Shown here: positions 47,027 through 56,141 of the stretch, in pieces | How positions within the stretch are numbered: the stretch's first letter is position 1 | Layout of the letters: every line of letters starts with the position of its first letter | From: Micromonospora sp. WMMD1082 | GTDB lineage: Bacteria > Actinomycetota > Actinomycetes > Mycobacteriales > Micromonosporaceae | Reading direction: 5' to 3' | Length of the DNA stretch: 64,000 nt | Assembly (NCBI RefSeq): GCF_029626175.1 | Contig: NZ_JARUBM010000002.1 | Span: 4,977,001-5,041,000, forward strand | Notes under the pieces: generated by a model | Database searches by the model: none | Told to the model about the DNA's origin: nothing | The model's input: only the letters and a program-made list of their open reading frames with translations | Translations under genes and position numbers: made by a program

Positions 47027-47962
47027 ATGGGATACGCGGTGGTGCTCGGCGAGGCGCTGGTGGACCTGCTCGATACCGAATGCGGCGGCGCACCCGTCTA
47101 TCGCCAGGCCATCGGCGGCGGCCCGCTGAACGTCGCCGTCGGCATCGCCCGGCTCGGTGCCGCCGCGCAGTTCGTCGGGTCGCTCGGCGACGACGCGCTC
47201 GCCGGTCGGATCCGCGACTTCCTCGCCGCGGAGCGGGTGGGGCTGGCCGGGACGGTCACCGCCGCGGTGCCGACCACGCTGGCCGTGGCCACCTTCGCGG
47301 GAGCGGAGCCGGACTTCCGCTTCTACGGCGACCCGCCCTCCTACTCGCTGCTCACCCCCGACGACGTCGACGTCGCCCTGGTCGAGGGCGCCGACGTGCT
47401 CTACTGCGGCTCGATCGTGCTGCTGGCGCCGGCGACGCTGGCCGCCGCCCGGCGGGCCTGGTCGCTGGCCCGGGGGTTGCGGGTGTTCGACCCCAACGTC
47501 CGGCCCCGGCTGCTCGCCGGCCCCGAGGCGCTGGCCGGGCTGCGCGGGGTGGTCGCCGAGTTCGCCGCGGGCGCGCACCTGGTCAAACTCAGCACCGCCG
47601 ACGCGGAACTGCTCTACCCGGGCGAGCCGGTCGAGTCGGTGGCGGCGTACCTGCGGGAGCTGGGCGCGGCGACCGTCGTGGTCACCCTGGGTGCCGCCGG
47701 CGCGGTGGTCGCCGCCGCCGGTGCCGATCCGGTACGCGTACCCGCCCCGAAGGTCGACGCCGTCGACGCCACCGGTGCGGGTGACTCGGTGATGGCCGCC
47801 CTCGTCGCCGACCTGCTGACCGACGGCGAGCCGGTCGAGCCGGCCGGCTGGCACGAGCGGGTCGCCTTCGCGCTGCGGGTCGCCGGGCTCGTCTGCGAGC
47901 GTCCCGGGGGAGCGGTCGCCATGCCCACCCGCGCCGAGGTGCGCCAGCGCTTCAGCGGCTGA
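47027..47962 (+). CDS. PfkB-family carbohydrate kinase (fructokinase-like)
   Basis: 311 residues from ATG (MGYAVVLGEALVDLL). Ribokinase-fold marks are present: GGGPLNVAVGIARLGA near the start and DAVDATGAGDSVMAALVADLL near the end, holding the catalytic aspartate and anion hole. Substrate-side residues resemble fructokinases more than adenosine kinases. It phosphorylates a sugar with ATP in the cytoplasm. It stands alone between the LPMO and MBL genes; no regulator is adjacent. Confidence 0.88.
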   Translation: MGYAVVLGEALVDLLDTECGGAPVYRQAIGGGPLNVAVGIARLGAAAQFVGSLGDDALAGRIRDFLAAERVGLAGTVTAAVPTTLAVATFAGAEPDFRFYGDPPSYSLLTPDDVDVALVEGADVLYCGSIVLLAPATLAAARRAWSLARGLRVFDPNVRPRLLAGPEALAGLRGVVAEFAAGAHLVKLSTADAELLYPGEPVESVAAYLRELGAATVVVTLGAAGAVVAAAGADPVRVPAPKVDAVDATGAGDSVMAALVADLLTDGEPVEPAGWHERVAFALRVAGLVCERPGGAVAMPTRAEVRQRFSG

Positions 47963-48001
47963 CCGCCGGGCGCCCGCCCCCGGGTGCCGCGCGCCGCCGG
48001 G

Positions 48002-48838
48002 TCAGGCGCTGCCGTCCAGTTCGGCGTAGCCGCGCCGGGCGGCGGCCAGCACGTGGCGCGCCGGGAACGGGCCGCCGGCGGCGACCCGCTCGGGCGGGGC
48101 ACCGGCGGTGTGCCCGGCCCGGATCAGCCAGGCCAGCTCGACCAGGTGGGTGTGCTGCGCCCGGACGAACTCCGCGTCGACCGGGTCGCCGTGCCCGGGG
48201 ACCACCACCGTGGCCGGTGACATGGAGCGCAGCAGCTCGGCCAGCGCGTCGGGCCACTGCAACGGGTAGGAGTCCTCGAAGGCCGGCGGCCCGGCCTGCT
48301 CGACCAGGTCGCCGGCGACCAGCAGGTCGGCGTCGGGCACCTGCACGACCAGGTCGGCGTCGGTGTGGCCCCGGCCGGGGTGGCGCAGCACCACCCGCCG
48401 GCCGCCGACGTCGAGGGTGGCCTCGGTACGCACCGTGTGGTTGGGCGCCAGCAGCGCGGTGCCGGCCAGCTCGGCGGCGAGTTCCGGATGCCCGTCGTGC
48501 AGTTCCGCGTACGCCTCCCGGCGTAGCCGGTCCGCCTCGTCGCGGAGCGCGGCGGCGGCCAGCTCGTGCGCCCAGACCGGGCGGGGCGGGTCACCGGCGA
48601 GGGTGGCGTTGCCGAAGCAGTGATCGAAGTGGTGGTGCGTGTTCACCAGCGTCAGTGGATCGGTGGTGACGGCACGTACGGCGGCGGCCAGCTCGACCGC
48701 CTGCCCGGCGGTGGAGAGCGTGTCGACCAGCAGCGCCGCACCGTCGCCGAGGACCAGGGTGACGTTGACCGCGAGCAGCGGCTCGCGCAGCACGAGCACC
48801 CGGTCGGCGACCTCGACGAACCGCCCGGTCGTCGTCAT
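48002..48838 (-). CDS. MBL-fold metallohydrolase
   Basis: 278 residues (MTTTGRFVEVADRVLVL). The zinc motif HHHFDH (NTHHHFDHCFGNA), LRHPGRGHTDADLVV, LLVAGDLVEQ and VVPGHGDPV follow in metallo-beta-lactamase order. The layout is like glyoxalase II or lactonase-type members; the substrate cannot be read off. The ATG overlaps the stop of the thioesterase-like gene (ATGA), so the two are co-translated. They may act together on a thioester or its product. Confidence 0.87.
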   Translation of the reverse strand: MTTTGRFVEVADRVLVLREPLLAVNVTLVLGDGAALLVDTLSTAGQAVELAAAVRAVTTDPLTLVNTHHHFDHCFGNATLAGDPPRPVWAHELAAAALRDEADRLRREAYAELHDGHPELAAELAGTALLAPNHTVRTEATLDVGGRRVVLRHPGRGHTDADLVVQVPDADLLVAGDLVEQAGPPAFEDSYPLQWPDALAELLRSMSPATVVVPGHGDPVDAEFVRAQHTHLVELAWLIRAGHTAGAPPERVAAGGPFPARHVLAAARRGYAELDGSA

Positions 48839-49239
48839 GACGGCGCCCCGGCGCGCTCGACGAACCGGTGCCGGTCGACCAGGACCCGCTCCACCCGACC
48901 CTCGGCGACGGTCTGCCCGCCGTCGGTGACGGCGACCTCGAACACCAGCCGACGCCGGTCGATCGTGGCCAGCCGGGCCTGCGCCGACACCGTACGACCC
49001 ACCGGGGTCGCGGCCCGGTGCTCCAGCTCCACCCGGGTGCCCACGGTGGTCGACCCGGCGGGCAGGTGGCGGGCGGTGGCCGCCACGGTCGCCGCCTCGG
49101 CCAGCGCGAGCACCCGCGGGGTGCCGAGCACCGGCACGTCGCCGGAGCCGATCGCCTGGGCGGTGTCGGCGTCGGTGACGGTCAACTCGACCCGGGCGGC
49201 CAGGCCCGGCGTCAGGGCGTGATCCGGCTGCTCCTGCAT
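48835..49239 (-). CDS. FlK-like hotdog-fold thioesterase
   Basis: 134 residues from the ATG (MQEQPDHALTPGL); a GTG two codons earlier is possible. The hotdog domain carries a fluoroacetyl-CoA thioesterase-like triad: T40 (VLGTPRV), E48 (LALAEAA) and H74 (VELEHRAATPVG). These enzymes hydrolyse acyl-CoA esters; fluoroacetate itself is only one known substrate of the family. Coupled by overlap to the MBL hydrolase. Confidence 0.8.
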   Translation of the reverse strand: MQEQPDHALTPGLAARVELTVTDADTAQAIGSGDVPVLGTPRVLALAEAATVAATARHLPAGSTTVGTRVELEHRAATPVGRTVSAQARLATIDRRRLVFEVAVTDGGQTVAEGRVERVLVDRHRFVERAGAPS

Positions 49240-49352
49240 GGCCACAGCGTAGGTGTTCGCCGGGACCGGGGCGACGCGGCCGGTCAGATGCGCATCCTCC
49301 TGCGTGGGGCGGCGCGTGGCCCGCCGTTAACCTTGTCCTAACCTTGTCCGCG

Positions 49353-50381
49353 ATGCCTGCCGTGACCGACCCCCAGCCCCCGGCCCCGACCGAGCCACCC
49401 GCCCCGCTCGACGGCGGGCGTCGCCGTGTGATCGCGATGTCGGTCTGGAGCGTCGCCTTCGTGGCGGGCTGGCTCGTCATCGGCCTGCCCACCGACCCGG
49501 TGTACGCGTTCTTCTGGATCTGGGCCGGGACCATAGCCTGGAACTCCGCCCGCCCGTGGCGCAGCCACCTGCGCTTCGCCCGGGACTGGGTGCCGGTGGT
49601 GTTGCTGCTGGTCGCGTACAACCTCTCCCGCGGCTTCGCCTACCACGACGGGACGGTTCCGCACGCGTACGAGTTGATCCTGGCGGACCGGCTGATGTTC
49701 GGCTGGGCCATGGACGGGCAGGTGCCGACCGTCTGGTTGCAGCAGCACCTGTACCAGCCCGAGGTGCGGTGGTGGGACGTCCTCGTCAGCTGGGTGTACT
49801 TCTCGCACTTCGTGGCGGCGCTGGCCGCCGCCGCGGTGCTCTGGATGCGCGAGCGCAGCCGGTGGGCGGCGTTCATGCGCCGGTGGTTCTTCCTCTGCGC
49901 CACCGGCCTGGTCACCTACTACCTCTACCCGGCCGCGCCGCCCTGGTGGGCGGCGCAGAACGGCCTGCTGGAGGAGGTCGCCCGGATCTCCACCCGGGGG
50001 TGGCGGGCGTTCGGCATGCACGGCGCCGGGAACCTGCTCAACGCCGGTCAGCTGGCCTCGAACCCGGTGGCCGCGATGCCGTCGCTGCACACCGCGTTCG
50101 CGCTCTTCGTGGTGCTGTTCTTCCTGCGCGGGATCCGGCGTCGCTGGTGGCCGCTGCTGCTGGCCTACCCGCTGGCGATGACCTTCACGCTGGTCTACAG
50201 CGGCGAGCACTACGTGATCGACGTGCTGGTCGGCTGGGCGTACGTCGGGATGACCTTCCTGGCCGTCGGCCTGGCCGAACGATGGTGGGCCCGGCGCAGG
50301 GCCCGCCGCGCCCCGGCCGACCCACCGGCCGGCGCGGCGGCGACGCCGGCCGAGCCACCCGCCGTCCCGGCAACCCGCTGA
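49353..50381 (+). CDS. PAP2-superfamily membrane phosphatase/phosphotransferase
   Basis: 342 residues with about six membrane helices. The phosphatase signature is in two parts, MPSLHTAFALFVVLFF (NPVAAMPSLHTAF) and SGEHYVIDVLVGW, with the expected histidines. The first conserved part is weak, as in the inositol-phosphotransferase-like (AUR1/Ipt1) branch, also called PAP2_3. It probably transfers or removes phosphate groups of lipids on the outer face of the membrane. N- and C-terminal tails are Pro/Ala-rich. A GCCCGCCGGCGGGC hairpin lies before the convergent PH-domain gene. Confidence 0.85.
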   Translation: MPAVTDPQPPAPTEPPAPLDGGRRRVIAMSVWSVAFVAGWLVIGLPTDPVYAFFWIWAGTIAWNSARPWRSHLRFARDWVPVVLLLVAYNLSRGFAYHDGTVPHAYELILADRLMFGWAMDGQVPTVWLQQHLYQPEVRWWDVLVSWVYFSHFVAALAAAAVLWMRERSRWAAFMRRWFFLCATGLVTYYLYPAAPPWWAAQNGLLEEVARISTRGWRAFGMHGAGNLLNAGQLASNPVAAMPSLHTAFALFVVLFFLRGIRRRWWPLLLAYPLAMTFTLVYSGEHYVIDVLVGWAYVGMTFLAVGLAERWWARRRARRAPADPPAGAAATPAEPPAVPATR

Positions 50382-50432
50382 CCCGCACGATCCAGCGGAT
50401 CGGGCGGACCCAGCCCGCCGGCGGGCGGGCGG

Positions 50433-51995
50433 TCAGTGGTGCCGGCGGGCGGCCCGGCCCCGGGCGGTCAGCTCCGCCGCCAGCGCCCAGGCGTCGGCGA
50501 GATCCCGGTCGACCGCGGCCGCGCCGGCACCGCCAGCCGTGTCGGCGTGCACGGTGGCCAAGCCGAGCAGGCGCTGCACCGGCCCCTGCACCACCCGCAC
50601 GCTCTGCAGGCGGGCGTACGGCACGATCGTCAGCTGGCGGGTGAGCAGACCGGAGCGTACGGCGAACACCTCGTCGGTCAGGCCGGCCCCGAGCACCTGG
50701 CGGCTCAGCGGGTTGACCCAGCGGGCCCGGGCCGGCGGCGGCTGCAGCGGCAACGACTCTAGGGTGACCCCGGGCAGCACCACCGCGAGGATCGCGTCGC
50801 CGGTCGGCCGGTCGCCGACGGGCAGCAGCCGGTCCGGCCGGTTGCGCTGGTCGGCCTCGCCGGCGGCGTAACCCGCCACCTCCAGGCGCATCCGCAGCCA
50901 GCCCTTCATCCGCCAGAGCAGCGGCCAGGTCACGCCCACGGTCTGCACCCGGTGCAGCGGTACCGTCTGCACCCTGGTCTCCAGCAGGCCGTTGCGGATC
51001 CGCAGCCGGTCGTCGTCGCGGGCGAGCTGGAACCGCCAGTCGTCGAGCACCCGGCGGATGGGTTGCAACAGGATGCCCGCCATCGCGGTGAGCGTGCTGG
51101 CCACCGCGATGAACGACCACGTGCCTTCCGACAGGAACTGCGTCGCCACGAAGGCCACGCCGAACGGCAGCAGGAAGGCCTGCGGGGTGAGTAATTGGCT
51201 GATCAGCAGGTCCCGGTTGCTGACCGCGTGCAACGGCCGGCCGACCGGCGCGCCGGTCTCCCCACCGGCGCCCGGCACGTGTGTCCCCGGCGGCTGCGTC
51301 CCCGGTGCCGCGTCCGTCGGTCGGCCCGGTGCGGCGGTGGCCGGCCGGCCCGCGAGCGTCAGCAGCCGCTGCCGCAGCGCCGACGCCTCGGCGACGCTGA
51401 GGTACGCCAGCGGTGCCTCGGTCTTGCCGCCGCCGACCACCTCCAGCCGCAGTTCCGCCAGGCCGGTGAGCTGGGCGAGCAGCGGCCGGACCACCTCGAC
51501 GGCCTGGAGCCGTTCCAGCGGGATCGCCCGGGTGCGCCGCCACAGCAGCCCCTCGTGGATGCGCAGTTCCCGGCCCACCACCTGGTATCCGGTGTTGTAC
51601 CAGCTGACCACGGCCAGCACGCTCGCGCCGAGCGCGAGCACGATCACCATCGCCACGAACCAGCCGAACCCGACCCGGGACAACGTCGACCAGGACAGCC
51701 CGGCGATGACCACCACCAGGGACTTCGCGCCGTGCAGGGCGGGACTCAACGGATGCAGTCGTTGCCGGGGCTGTTCGGCCGGCGGCGGGCCCGGCCACCC
51801 CGGCCAGGCATCGGGCGGATACGGCGAACCGGGCGGCTGCCCCGGCGGCCAACTCGCCCCCGGCGGCCAGGGCTGCGGTCCGGGATGTGGACCCGGTGGT
51901 GGCGCCTCGCCCGGCGCTTCCGTCGGCGGTGCGGGCGGTGGCCCGCCGGGAGCGGGTGAGGTGCGGTCCGGGCCCGAGCCGGCCGGGCCGCTCAC
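50433..51995 (-). CDS. Bacterial PH-domain membrane protein (YdbT-like)
   Basis: 520 residues from GTG overlapping the preceding stop (GTGA). The first 90 residues are Pro/Gly-rich and disordered. Then come paired membrane helices followed by bPH_2-type domains, recognisable by YNTGYQVVGRELRIHEGLLWRR with AIPLERLQAVEVV, LRIRNGLLETRVQTVPLHRVQ, and VRSGLLTRQLTIVPYARLQ. Three such modules fit the YdbT layout. Role unknown; the family is linked to cell-envelope stress in some bacteria. It forms an operon with the next two genes upstream. Confidence 0.85.
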   Translation of the reverse strand: MSGPAGSGPDRTSPAPGGPPPAPPTEAPGEAPPPGPHPGPQPWPPGASWPPGQPPGSPYPPDAWPGWPGPPPAEQPRQRLHPLSPALHGAKSLVVVIAGLSWSTLSRVGFGWFVAMVIVLALGASVLAVVSWYNTGYQVVGRELRIHEGLLWRRTRAIPLERLQAVEVVRPLLAQLTGLAELRLEVVGGGKTEAPLAYLSVAEASALRQRLLTLAGRPATAAPGRPTDAAPGTQPPGTHVPGAGGETGAPVGRPLHAVSNRDLLISQLLTPQAFLLPFGVAFVATQFLSEGTWSFIAVASTLTAMAGILLQPIRRVLDDWRFQLARDDDRLRIRNGLLETRVQTVPLHRVQTVGVTWPLLWRMKGWLRMRLEVAGYAAGEADQRNRPDRLLPVGDRPTGDAILAVVLPGVTLESLPLQPPPARARWVNPLSRQVLGAGLTDEVFAVRSGLLTRQLTIVPYARLQSVRVVQGPVQRLLGLATVHADTAGGAGAAAVDRDLADAWALAAELTARGRAARRHH

Positions 51996-52528
51996 AGCCC
52001 TTCCGCCCGGTCCTCGCCGAGCGCGGTGAGGCGGTCGCGCAGCCGGGACGCCTCGGCGGGACGCAGGCCCGGCACCCGGGCGTCACTCGCCGCGGCGGCC
52101 GTGTGCAACTGCACGGTGGCCAGGTCGAACGCCCGTTCCAGCGGACCGGCACTGACGTCGACGAACTGCATCCGGGAGTACGGAACGATGGACAGCCGGC
52201 GGACCAGCAGCCCGTGCCGGACCAGCAGGTCGTCCTCGCGTTCGGCGTAACCCCAGGCGCGTACCGCCCGGACGATGGTCACCGCCCGCCAGACGGCGAA
52301 CAGCAGGACGCCGCCGAACCCCACCCCGAACGGCCAGGAGCCCGTCAGCGCCCAGCCGACGCCGAGCACACCCGCGACGACGGCCACGCCGACGGAGAGC
52401 CGCAGCAACTCCACCCAGATCAGGTCGGTCGAGATGGACTGCCACCGGACGGTGTCCGGCCACGGCTCGAGCGGGCTGGGCGGCGGGGCGGGGGCTGCCG
52501 GCAGGCCGCCCGGTGCGTCATCGTTCAC
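51992..52528 (-). CDS. Bacterial PH-domain membrane protein (YdbS-like)
   Basis: 178 residues from GTG overlapping the upstream stop (GTGA). Two membrane helices (ELLRLSVGVAVVAGVLGVGW and FGVGFGGVLLFAVWRAVTIV) precede one bPH_2 domain (VRHGLLVRRLSIVPYSRMQF and VQLHTAAAASDARVPGL). A YdbS-YdbT pair is the common arrangement of this family. Probably a membrane complex with the downstream protein. Confidence 0.86.
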   Translation of the reverse strand: MNDDAPGGLPAAPAPPPSPLEPWPDTVRWQSISTDLIWVELLRLSVGVAVVAGVLGVGWALTGSWPFGVGFGGVLLFAVWRAVTIVRAVRAWGYAEREDDLLVRHGLLVRRLSIVPYSRMQFVDVSAGPLERAFDLATVQLHTAAAASDARVPGLRPAEASRLRDRLTALGEDRAEGL

Positions 52529-52743
52529 CCTTCGAGCGTAGGCGATTCGGCCAGCGGGGCGACCTCACGCAGGAAGCCGCGTGCGGTGAGGAAATCGCCC
52601 AGAGACGCGCGGTGCGGGTCGCAGGCAAGCCAGGTCTTGCGCCGCTCGGGCGGGTGCAGGCGGGGATTGTTCCAGCGCAGTGCCCACCCGGCCGGGGCGC
52701 GGCATCCGCGGGCCGAACAGATCAGGGCCTCGGTGTCGTTCAT
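52525..52743 (-). CDS. Small zinc-ribbon-like protein of the PH-domain operon
   Basis: 72 residues from ATG (MNDTEALICSARGCRAPA). It has C-x4-C near residue 10 and C-x2-H (WLACDPHRASLGDFL) in the second half, a likely zinc site. Similar actinobacterial proteins have, to my recollection, been mislabelled acetone carboxylase; no such chemistry is supported here. Its stop overlaps the GTG of the next gene. Probably a small regulatory or structural protein. Confidence 0.72.
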   Translation of the reverse strand: MNDTEALICSARGCRAPAGWALRWNNPRLHPPERRKTWLACDPHRASLGDFLTARGFLREVAPLAESPTLEG

Positions 52744-52980
52744 CCCGGCCAGTCTAGGGCGGCGGGGAGAGAGTGAGCGCCGGGCGGCCACGGGGGAAGC
52801 CGCCCGGCGACGGATGAATGGTACACACGCCGGGGCCGCTCCTGTCCACTGGTGATTGGCGATTCGTCTGTCGCGCAACGGCGTGGCGAAAATCGGTCGC
52901 TCCCTCCGTCGGCACTCAGTCGGGCATGCGAGGCTAAGTACCGCACACGCCGCGACGACCGATCACGCTGTGGAGGACCA

Positions 52981-54087
52981 GTGGCCCAGCCGACCACGCC
53001 CGACGCCCCGACGCCGAACGGGGCGCAACCGCAGGCGCCCGCGCCGCCGAGCACCCCGGCCCAGGACGCCACCCTGCTGGAGCGGGCGCTGTTCGAGACC
53101 AAGCGGGTGATCGTCGGGCAGGACCGGATGGTCGAGCGGATGTTCGTCGCGCTGCTCGCCCGGGGGCACTGCCTGCTGGAGGGCGTACCGGGGGTGGCCA
53201 AGACGCTCGCGGTGGAGACCCTCGCCAAGGTGGTCGGCGGGTCCTTCGCCCGGGTGCAGTTCACCCCGGACCTGGTGCCGGCCGACATCATGGGCACCCG
53301 GATCTACCGGCAGTCCAGCGAGAAGTTCGACGTGGAGCTGGGCCCGGTCTTCGTCAACTTCCTGCTCGCCGACGAGATCAACCGCGCGCCGGCGAAGGTG
53401 CAGTCGGCGCTGCTGGAGGTGATGAGCGAGCGCCAGGTCTCGATCGGGGGCGAGAGCCACCGGGTGCCGAACCCGTTCCTGGTGATGGCGACGCAGAACC
53501 CGATCGAGCAGGAGGGGGTCTATCCGCTGCCGGAGGCGCAGCGGGACCGGTTCCTGATGAAGATCATCGTGGGGTACCCGACCGACGCCGAGGAGCGGGA
53601 GATCGTCTACCGGATGGGCGTGACGCCGCCCGAGCCCACCGCGGTGTTCGACACCGAGGATCTGATCGCCCTGCAGCAGAAGGCCGACCAGGTCTTCGTG
53701 CACAACGCCCTGGTCGACTACGCGGTCCGACTGGTGCTGGCCACGCGTACGCCGGCCGAACACGGCATGCCCGACGTCGCGCAACTGATCCAGTACGGCG
53801 CCAGCCCACGGGCCTCGCTCGGGCTGGTCCGGGCGAGCCGGGCGCTGGCGCTGCTACGCGGGCGCGACTACGCCCTGCCACAGGACGTGCAGGACATCGC
53901 GCCGGACATCCTGCGGCACCGGCTGGTGCTCAGCTACGACGCGCTCGCCGACGACGTGCCGGCCGACCACGTGGTGCACCGGGTGATGTCGACCATCCCG
54001 CTGCCGTCGGTGGCACCCCGGCAACAGGCCACGCCGCCGACCGGCGCCGTGGCACCGACCCCGGGGTGGCCCGGGCAGCGGCCGTGA
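52981..54087 (+). CDS. moxR: MoxR-type AAA ATPase
   Basis: 368 residues from GTG 5 bases behind GGAGG (MAQPTTPDAPTPNG). After a Pro/Ala-rich start, the AAA core has Walker A EGVPGVAKT, the loop PADIMGTRIYRQ, Walker B NFLLADEINRAPAKVQ, a sensor (ATQNPIEQEG) and an arginine finger region (EAQRDRFLM). MoxR ATPases act as chaperones that fit cofactors or assemble membrane complexes, with the VWA partner encoded two genes on. The order moxR-DUF58-VWA matches Rv1479-Rv1481. Confidence 0.93.
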   Translation: MAQPTTPDAPTPNGAQPQAPAPPSTPAQDATLLERALFETKRVIVGQDRMVERMFVALLARGHCLLEGVPGVAKTLAVETLAKVVGGSFARVQFTPDLVPADIMGTRIYRQSSEKFDVELGPVFVNFLLADEINRAPAKVQSALLEVMSERQVSIGGESHRVPNPFLVMATQNPIEQEGVYPLPEAQRDRFLMKIIVGYPTDAEEREIVYRMGVTPPEPTAVFDTEDLIALQQKADQVFVHNALVDYAVRLVLATRTPAEHGMPDVAQLIQYGASPRASLGLVRASRALALLRGRDYALPQDVQDIAPDILRHRLVLSYDALADDVPADHVVHRVMSTIPLPSVAPRQQATPPTGAVAPTPGWPGQRP

Positions 54088-55088
54088 CCTCGACCACCCC
54101 TCGACCCGGCGGTCCGGACCGCCCCGCGGTGGCGGCCACCCACCGTTCCGACGCGGTGCTGTCCCGGCTGCAACTGCTGGTCACCCGCAAGCTCGACGGC
54201 CTGTTGCAGGGCGACTACGCCGGCCTGCTGCCCGGGCCGGGCAGCGAGGCGGGGGAGTCACGGGAGTACCGCCCCGGCGACGACGTGCGCCGGATGGACT
54301 GGCCGGTAACCGCCCGCACCACCACGCCGCACGTGCGGCGTACGGTGGCCGACCGTGAGCTGGAGACGTGGCTGGCGGTGGACCTCTCGGCGAGCCTGGA
54401 CTTCGGCACCGGGCGGTGGCTCAAGCGGGACGTGGTGGTCGCGGCGGCGGCAGCGATCACCCACCTGACCGTGCGGGGCGGCAACCGGATCGGCGCGGTC
54501 GTCGGCAGCGGCGGCGACGCCCCGGTGCCCCGGCGTGGCCGGCGGGGAACACCGCCGGTGGCCGGCCCGGGTCGCCTGGTCCGGCTGCCCGCCCGGTCCG
54601 GGCGCAAGGAGGCACAGGGCATGCTGCGCGCCATCGCCGGCACCGAGATCCGGCCGGGTCGCGGTGATCTCGGCGCGCTGGTCGACATGCTCAACCGCCC
54701 GCCCCGGCGGCGCGGTGTCGCGGTGGTCATCTCCGACTTCCTCGCCCCGGTGGCGCAGTGGGAGCGTCCGCTGCGCAAGCTGCGGGTGCGGCACGATCTG
54801 CTCGCGGTCGAGGTGGTCGACCCGCGGGAGCTGGAACTGCCCGACGTGGGGGTGCTCCCGGTGGTCGACCCGGAGACCGGCGAGTTGCACGAGGTGCAGA
54901 CCGCCGACCCGGGCCTACGGCACCGCTACGCGGCGGCCGCCACCGCCCAGCGCGCGGAGATCTCCGCCGCGTTGCGCGCCGCCGGCGCCGGCCACCTGCG
55001 ACTGCGTACGGACCGAGACTGGCTGCTGGACATGGTGCGCTTCGTGGCCGCGCAGCGGCACGCCCGCACCCGGGGGACGACACGATGA
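54084..55088 (+). CDS. DUF58 domain protein
   Basis: 334 residues; I prefer the GTG overlapping the moxR stop (GTGA) over one 18 bases earlier. The DUF58 signature PGPGSEAGESREYRPGDDVR, then RMDWPVTARTTTPHVRR, is clear, and a von Willebrand-like fold follows (TWLAVDLSASLDFG, VAVVISDFLAP). This protein works with MoxR and the VWA membrane protein encoded next. No membrane helix is present. Role in M. tuberculosis homologue (Rv1480) is not known to me with certainty. Confidence 0.9.
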   Translation: MTSTTPRPGGPDRPAVAATHRSDAVLSRLQLLVTRKLDGLLQGDYAGLLPGPGSEAGESREYRPGDDVRRMDWPVTARTTTPHVRRTVADRELETWLAVDLSASLDFGTGRWLKRDVVVAAAAAITHLTVRGGNRIGAVVGSGGDAPVPRRGRRGTPPVAGPGRLVRLPARSGRKEAQGMLRAIAGTEIRPGRGDLGALVDMLNRPPRRRGVAVVISDFLAPVAQWERPLRKLRVRHDLLAVEVVDPRELELPDVGVLPVVDPETGELHEVQTADPGLRHRYAAAATAQRAEISAALRAAGAGHLRLRTDRDWLLDMVRFVAAQRHARTRGTTR

Positions 55089-56035
55089 TCCGACTGCTGC
55101 AACCGTGGTGGCTGCTGGCCGTGCTGCCGGTGCTCGCCCTCGCCGCGCTGTACGTCTGGCGGCAGCTGCGCCGCCGGGAGTACGCGATGCGGTTCACCAA
55201 CGTGGACCTGCTGCGTACCGTGGCGCCGAAGGGTCTGGGCTGGCGGCGGCACGTGCCGGCGGCCGCGTTCCTGCTGGCCCTGCTGGTGCTGGCCGGCGCG
55301 CTCGCCCGGCCCGCGATGGACACCCGGGAGCCGTTGGAGCGGGCCACCATCATGCTGGCCATCGACGTGTCGCTGTCCATGCAGGCCGACGACGTGGCAC
55401 CGAACCGGCTGGAGGCCGCTCAGGAGGCAGCCAAGCAGTTCGTGGCCGAGCTGCCCGAGACGTACAACGTGGGGCTGGTCTCGTTCGCCAAGTCGGCCAA
55501 CGTGCTGGTGCCGCCGACCAAGGACCGGCCGGCGGTGACCAGCGCCATCGACGGGCTGGTGCTGGCCGAGGCGACGGCGACCGGCGAGGCGGTCTTCACC
55601 TGCCTGGAGGCGATCCGCTCGGTGCCGGCCGACGGCGCGTCGGGCATCCCGCCGGCCCGGATCGTGCTGCTGTCGGACGGCTACCGCACGGCCGGGCGCT
55701 CGGTGGAGGAGGCGGCCGCGGCGGCGCAGGCGGCGAACGTGCCGGTCTCCACCATCGCCTTCGGCACCGATTCCGGCCACGTCGACATCGGCGGTCAGCT
55801 GCAGCGGGTGCCGGTGGACCGGCTCGCCCTCGCGGATCTGGCCGAGACCACCGAAGGCTTCTTCTACGAGGCGGCCACGGTGAGCGAGCTGAAGCAGGTG
55901 TACCAGGACATGGGCAGCTCGATCGGGTTCCGCACCGAACCCCGGGAGATCACCCAGTGGTACGCCGGCATCGCCCTGCTGCTGGCCCTCTGCGCCGGCG
56001 CCCTCAGCCTCCTCTGGTCCCCCCGCCTCCTCTAA
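55085..56035 (+). CDS. VWA-domain membrane protein (BatA-like)
   Basis: 316 residues; ATG overlaps the DUF58 stop (ATGA). Membrane helices lie at the N-terminus (LLQPWWLLAVLPVLALAALYV), near residue 58-77 (VPAAAFLLALLVLAGALARP) and at the C-terminus (WYAGIALLLALCAGALSLL). The VWA domain between has an intact MIDAS motif DVSLSM with the threonine in TATGEA and the aspartate in LLSDGYRTAG. It is the membrane partner of the MoxR ATPase; substrate unknown. A 22-bp inverted repeat follows the gene. Confidence 0.92.
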   Translation: MIRLLQPWWLLAVLPVLALAALYVWRQLRRREYAMRFTNVDLLRTVAPKGLGWRRHVPAAAFLLALLVLAGALARPAMDTREPLERATIMLAIDVSLSMQADDVAPNRLEAAQEAAKQFVAELPETYNVGLVSFAKSANVLVPPTKDRPAVTSAIDGLVLAEATATGEAVFTCLEAIRSVPADGASGIPPARIVLLSDGYRTAGRSVEEAAAAAQAANVPVSTIAFGTDSGHVDIGGQLQRVPVDRLALADLAETTEGFFYEAATVSELKQVYQDMGSSIGFRTEPREITQWYAGIALLLALCAGALSLLWSPRLL

Positions 56036-56060
56036 CGCCCCACCCCACCCCGCCTCCAGC

Positions 56061-56127
56061 CGCGTTGATCATGAGGTTAGCGGGGAGTTTGATCTCTAAA
56101 ACCCTCGCTAACCTCATGATCAACGCG
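56061..56127. repeat. Perfect 22-bp inverted repeat between convergent genes
   Basis: The arm starts CGCGTTGATCATGAGG and ends TTAGCG, and returns as its exact complement after a 23-base A/T-richer loop. It begins 25 bases after the VWA stop. Similar GTTGATCATGA words are, as I recall, frequent in Micromonospora intergenic DNA, so it may be a dispersed repeat as well as a terminator. Confidence 0.85.
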
Positions 56128-56141
56128 AACTCTGGTGGGGG

